DNA of 64,000 bases from Actinoallomurus purpureus (GTDB lineage Bacteria > Actinomycetota > Actinomycetes > Streptosporangiales > Streptosporangiaceae), in the NCBI RefSeq assembly GCF_024055795.1, contig NZ_JAMXMY010000008.1, forward strand, positions 248,001 through 312,000, given 5' to 3'. A program made the translations under genes and the position numbers. The stretch's first letter is position 1; every line of letters begins with the position of its first letter. Below, piece by piece: positions 62,360 through 64,000 of the stretch. Below the pieces are notes generated by a model. The model was not told where the DNA came from and ran no database searches. It saw nothing but the letters and a program-made list of their open reading frames with translations.

Positions 62360-63418
62360 TCAGTCGCTGGCGTCGGGGGTGTTCTCCTTGGTGTACTCCC
62401 AGTGCCAGGGCTCGAAGGGGCTGCTGTAGGCCCACGACGGGTGGAAGAACTCGTACTTCTTCGAGTTGGCCTGGAGCCAGTTGAACTGCGCGGAGCCCTG
62501 GCTCTGCACGCCGCCGCACAGGTCGACGGCGGTGCCCCAGCCGTGGTTGCTGTGCCCCGGCACGGCCGCCATGCCGGGCCGGTTGGCGTAGATCCGCTGC
62601 TGCTCGGCCAGCGGGCGGTAGGAGTCGGTGAGGCACATCTGGGCACCGAACCGCTGCTTGTAGGCGGTGTTCAGCTTGTAGAAGGCCAGGGCGGCGTCGG
62701 CACGGAGCATCCGGCCGCTCTGCGGCAGGGGGCAGAGGTACCGCGCGGGGATGAGCCCGTTGGGGTACTTCCGCGCCTCGGGGACCAGGGTCTTCAGACA
62801 GGTGAGCTGCAGGCGGGTGCTGGGGTCCAGCTTCTTGAGGGTGGCGGTCAGCTGGGCGGTGATGCGCGCGGCGCGGTCCTTGAGCGCGTTCATCTCCTGC
62901 TGCAGCTTCGCCTCCTCGACGGCGTTGTTCGACTGCAGTTCCTGCGCCGACGCGGCCAGCTGCTCGCGCTCCTTCTGCAGGCGGCCCGCCTTGTCGATGA
63001 GGGCCTTCTGGTCGTTGGTGAGCATCGTCAGGTCGGTCGCCGCCGCCAGCGCCTGATCGGGGTCGCTGCCGCCGATCAGGGAGGGCACGCCGGTGATGCC
63101 GGGCTGCTTGTACGCGCTTGCGGCCAGCTGGGCCAGCGGCTCACGGATCTTGTTCAGTTCGGCGTTGGCGGCGCCGAGGTCGGCGAGGGTGGCCTTGAGC
63201 TTGGCCTCGGAGGCATCGAGCTGCTTCTTGCGGGCCTCCCAGGCCTTGGTGGCCTTGGACAGCTCGTTCTTGGCCTTGTCGGCCTGTTTGCGAAGGGCCT
63301 TGACGTTGTCGGCCGACGGTGACTGGGCGGCTGATGACTGATTCGCGGCGCCGGACGTCAGGGAGAGCACGACCGCCGTGATCGCCGCGATCAGAGCCGC
63401 TGACCGAGTGCTTGGCAC
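62360..63418 (-). CDS. Secreted VanY-type D-Ala-D-Ala carboxypeptidase with coiled coil
   Basis: A 352-residue exported peptidase. A signal sequence covers about 1-31. A long coiled coil (about 35-190) resembles those of cell-separation hydrolases. The M15B/VanY domain has LTDSYRPLAEQQRIY, the zinc site GHSNHGWGTAVDL (His and Asp) and EPWHWEY (catalytic Glu side and third His). It trims peptidoglycan stem peptides outside the cell. The coiled coil may hold it at the divisome. GTG 63418 has GGAGG eight bases upstream. Confidence 0.92.
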   Translation of the reverse strand: MPSTRSAALIAAITAVVLSLTSGAANQSSAAQSPSADNVKALRKQADKAKNELSKATKAWEARKKQLDASEAKLKATLADLGAANAELNKIREPLAQLAASAYKQPGITGVPSLIGGSDPDQALAAATDLTMLTNDQKALIDKAGRLQKEREQLAASAQELQSNNAVEEAKLQQEMNALKDRAARITAQLTATLKKLDPSTRLQLTCLKTLVPEARKYPNGLIPARYLCPLPQSGRMLRADAALAFYKLNTAYKQRFGAQMCLTDSYRPLAEQQRIYANRPGMAAVPGHSNHGWGTAVDLCGGVQSQGSAQFNWLQANSKKYEFFHPSWAYSSPFEPWHWEYTKENTPDASD

Positions 63419-63506
63419 GCGGAGATCCTCCGGGGGACTGGCGAACTATGTGCGGCGGGTCGACGGTACTACAGGTGACGAGGTGCTCCGTGCTGTCATC
63501 GTGACC

Positions 63507-63983
63507 TCAGGGGCGTCCGTGGCCGCCGTGCCGATGTTTGCACAGGTCCCACATCCACGGCCATTTCTTCAGTTCCGGCGGGCACTTGGTGCCCGAGGAG
63601 GACGGGATGGGGGTCCGGCGGGGTCGAGAGCTCGTGCTCGGCGTCGCACGGGGGGACGCGGACGCCGTGGCGCCGGACTTCGGGGTGGCCTGGGCACTGT
63701 GGGACGCGACGATCTTGCCCCAGGTCCGCTCCGCCCGCTCGACGGTGCCCGAGTCGTGGTCCCGTACCGACGGTGTCGCGGCGACCGCCTGGCTGCGCGG
63801 CGGGTCGCCGTTCCCACCACCGCGGACGATGAGGAGACCGCCGACGAGGAGGGCCGGCACGACGATGAGGAGGGCGAGGAGCGTCACACCACGACGGAAC
63901 GGCAACAGCTCGAACCAACCCCACAGACGGCTGACGACGGTCGCCCGGGGGGTGTCCGTTGCGTCCGCGTTTAGGCCATTCAC
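63507..63983 (-). CDS. Single-pass membrane protein of unknown function
   Basis: A 158-residue protein with a cytoplasmic start, one membrane helix (VTLLALLIVVPALLVGGLLIV, about 33-53) and a disordered Ser/Thr/Pro-rich outer part. It ends in a compact block KCPPELKKWPWMWDLCKHRH, with two cysteines and a cluster of aromatic residues. The tail block looks conserved and may bind wall or metal. Its GTG lies close to the window end. It is followed by the VanY-type gene on the same strand, possibly co-transcribed. Confidence 0.65.
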   Translation of the reverse strand: MNGLNADATDTPRATVVSRLWGWFELLPFRRGVTLLALLIVVPALLVGGLLIVRGGGNGDPPRSQAVAATPSVRDHDSGTVERAERTWGKIVASHSAQATPKSGATASASPRATPSTSSRPRRTPIPSSSGTKCPPELKKWPWMWDLCKHRHGGHGRP

Positions 63984-64000
63984 GGGAGCAGAGTAGCGAC

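Overview
This window is high-GC DNA with many GTG and TTG starts, 4-bp ATGA/GTGA gene overlaps, DUF397/XRE/anti-sigma gene sets, SepX/GlpR, mycosin and a protein O-mannosyltransferase next to rsmI. Together these point to a filamentous actinobacterium. Streptosporangiales (Thermomonosporaceae-like) is the most likely order, but that is inference from gene content only. Roughly 60 genes, partial genes and gene remnants are supported.

Layout. 1-3.5 kb: a partial amidase, an ABC-F ATPase and a VapBC-type toxin-antitoxin pair whose promoter looks leaderless. 3.5-14 kb: an accessory region, visibly poorer in G+C in its 5.8-12 kb part. It holds a WD40 protein, an anti-sigma-like ATPase, an XRE regulator with a shortened DUF397 partner, an IS1380-type transposase remnant, a broken second copy of the WD40 gene, and a minus-strand type VII (ESX)-like satellite operon. 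That operon carries a PE-like protein, a PPE-like protein, mycosin, an SseB-like protein, a WXG-type helper (plus a decayed duplicate), a WXG protein ending in a glycine zipper and two related small membrane proteins. No EccB/C/D/E is in view. The last genes look like a pore-forming effector with membrane immunity proteins, and this is the best candidate here for an undescribed system.

14-19.3 kb: housekeeping ispE-rsmA-tatD-metG, with a ribbon-helix-helix gene where actinobacteria usually carry rpf. 19.3-32.8 kb: a frameshifted unknown gene, then an envelope glycosylation island. It has four GT-C type membrane glycosyltransferases (three of them one paralogous family with an FADC...PP...LC motif), a GT87-like enzyme, a polyprenol-phosphate GT2, then rsmI and the protein mannosyltransferase pmt overlapping a CorA transporter. 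32.8-34.9 kb: Uma2, a PLP dehydratase and a luciferase-domain (DUF5519-like) protein.

34.9-46.6 kb: wall polymer genes. A GT4 enzyme overlaps a GT2/TagF-type fusion; a response regulator and histidine kinase lie convergently; three LytR-CpsA-Psr (LCP) transferases follow, two of them nearly identical over long blocks. The GT2/TagF protein probably builds a teichoic-acid-like polymer and the LCP proteins probably attach it.

46.6-51.9 kb: an EF-hand protein, a NB-ARC/LuxR-like regulator without its HTH, a second XRE/short-DUF397 pair, an IS1182-like transposase tail, hairpin repeats and tRNA-Ala(CGC). 51.9-57.3 kb: the Glp/GlpR neighbourhood: glpR(sepX)-rimJ-mog-moaC-glp(moeA)-galU, with divergent 5-formyl-THF cyclo-ligase. 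It joins molybdenum cofactor synthesis, UDP-glucose supply and the divisome. 57.3-64 kb: a 2-hydroxyacid dehydrogenase, a cation/proton antiporter, an FmdB zinc ribbon with a Ser/Gly repeat tail, an MMPL-transporter C-terminal fragment, an MTA phosphorylase, a SAF-domain protein, a VanY-type peptidase and a membrane-anchored hypothetical.
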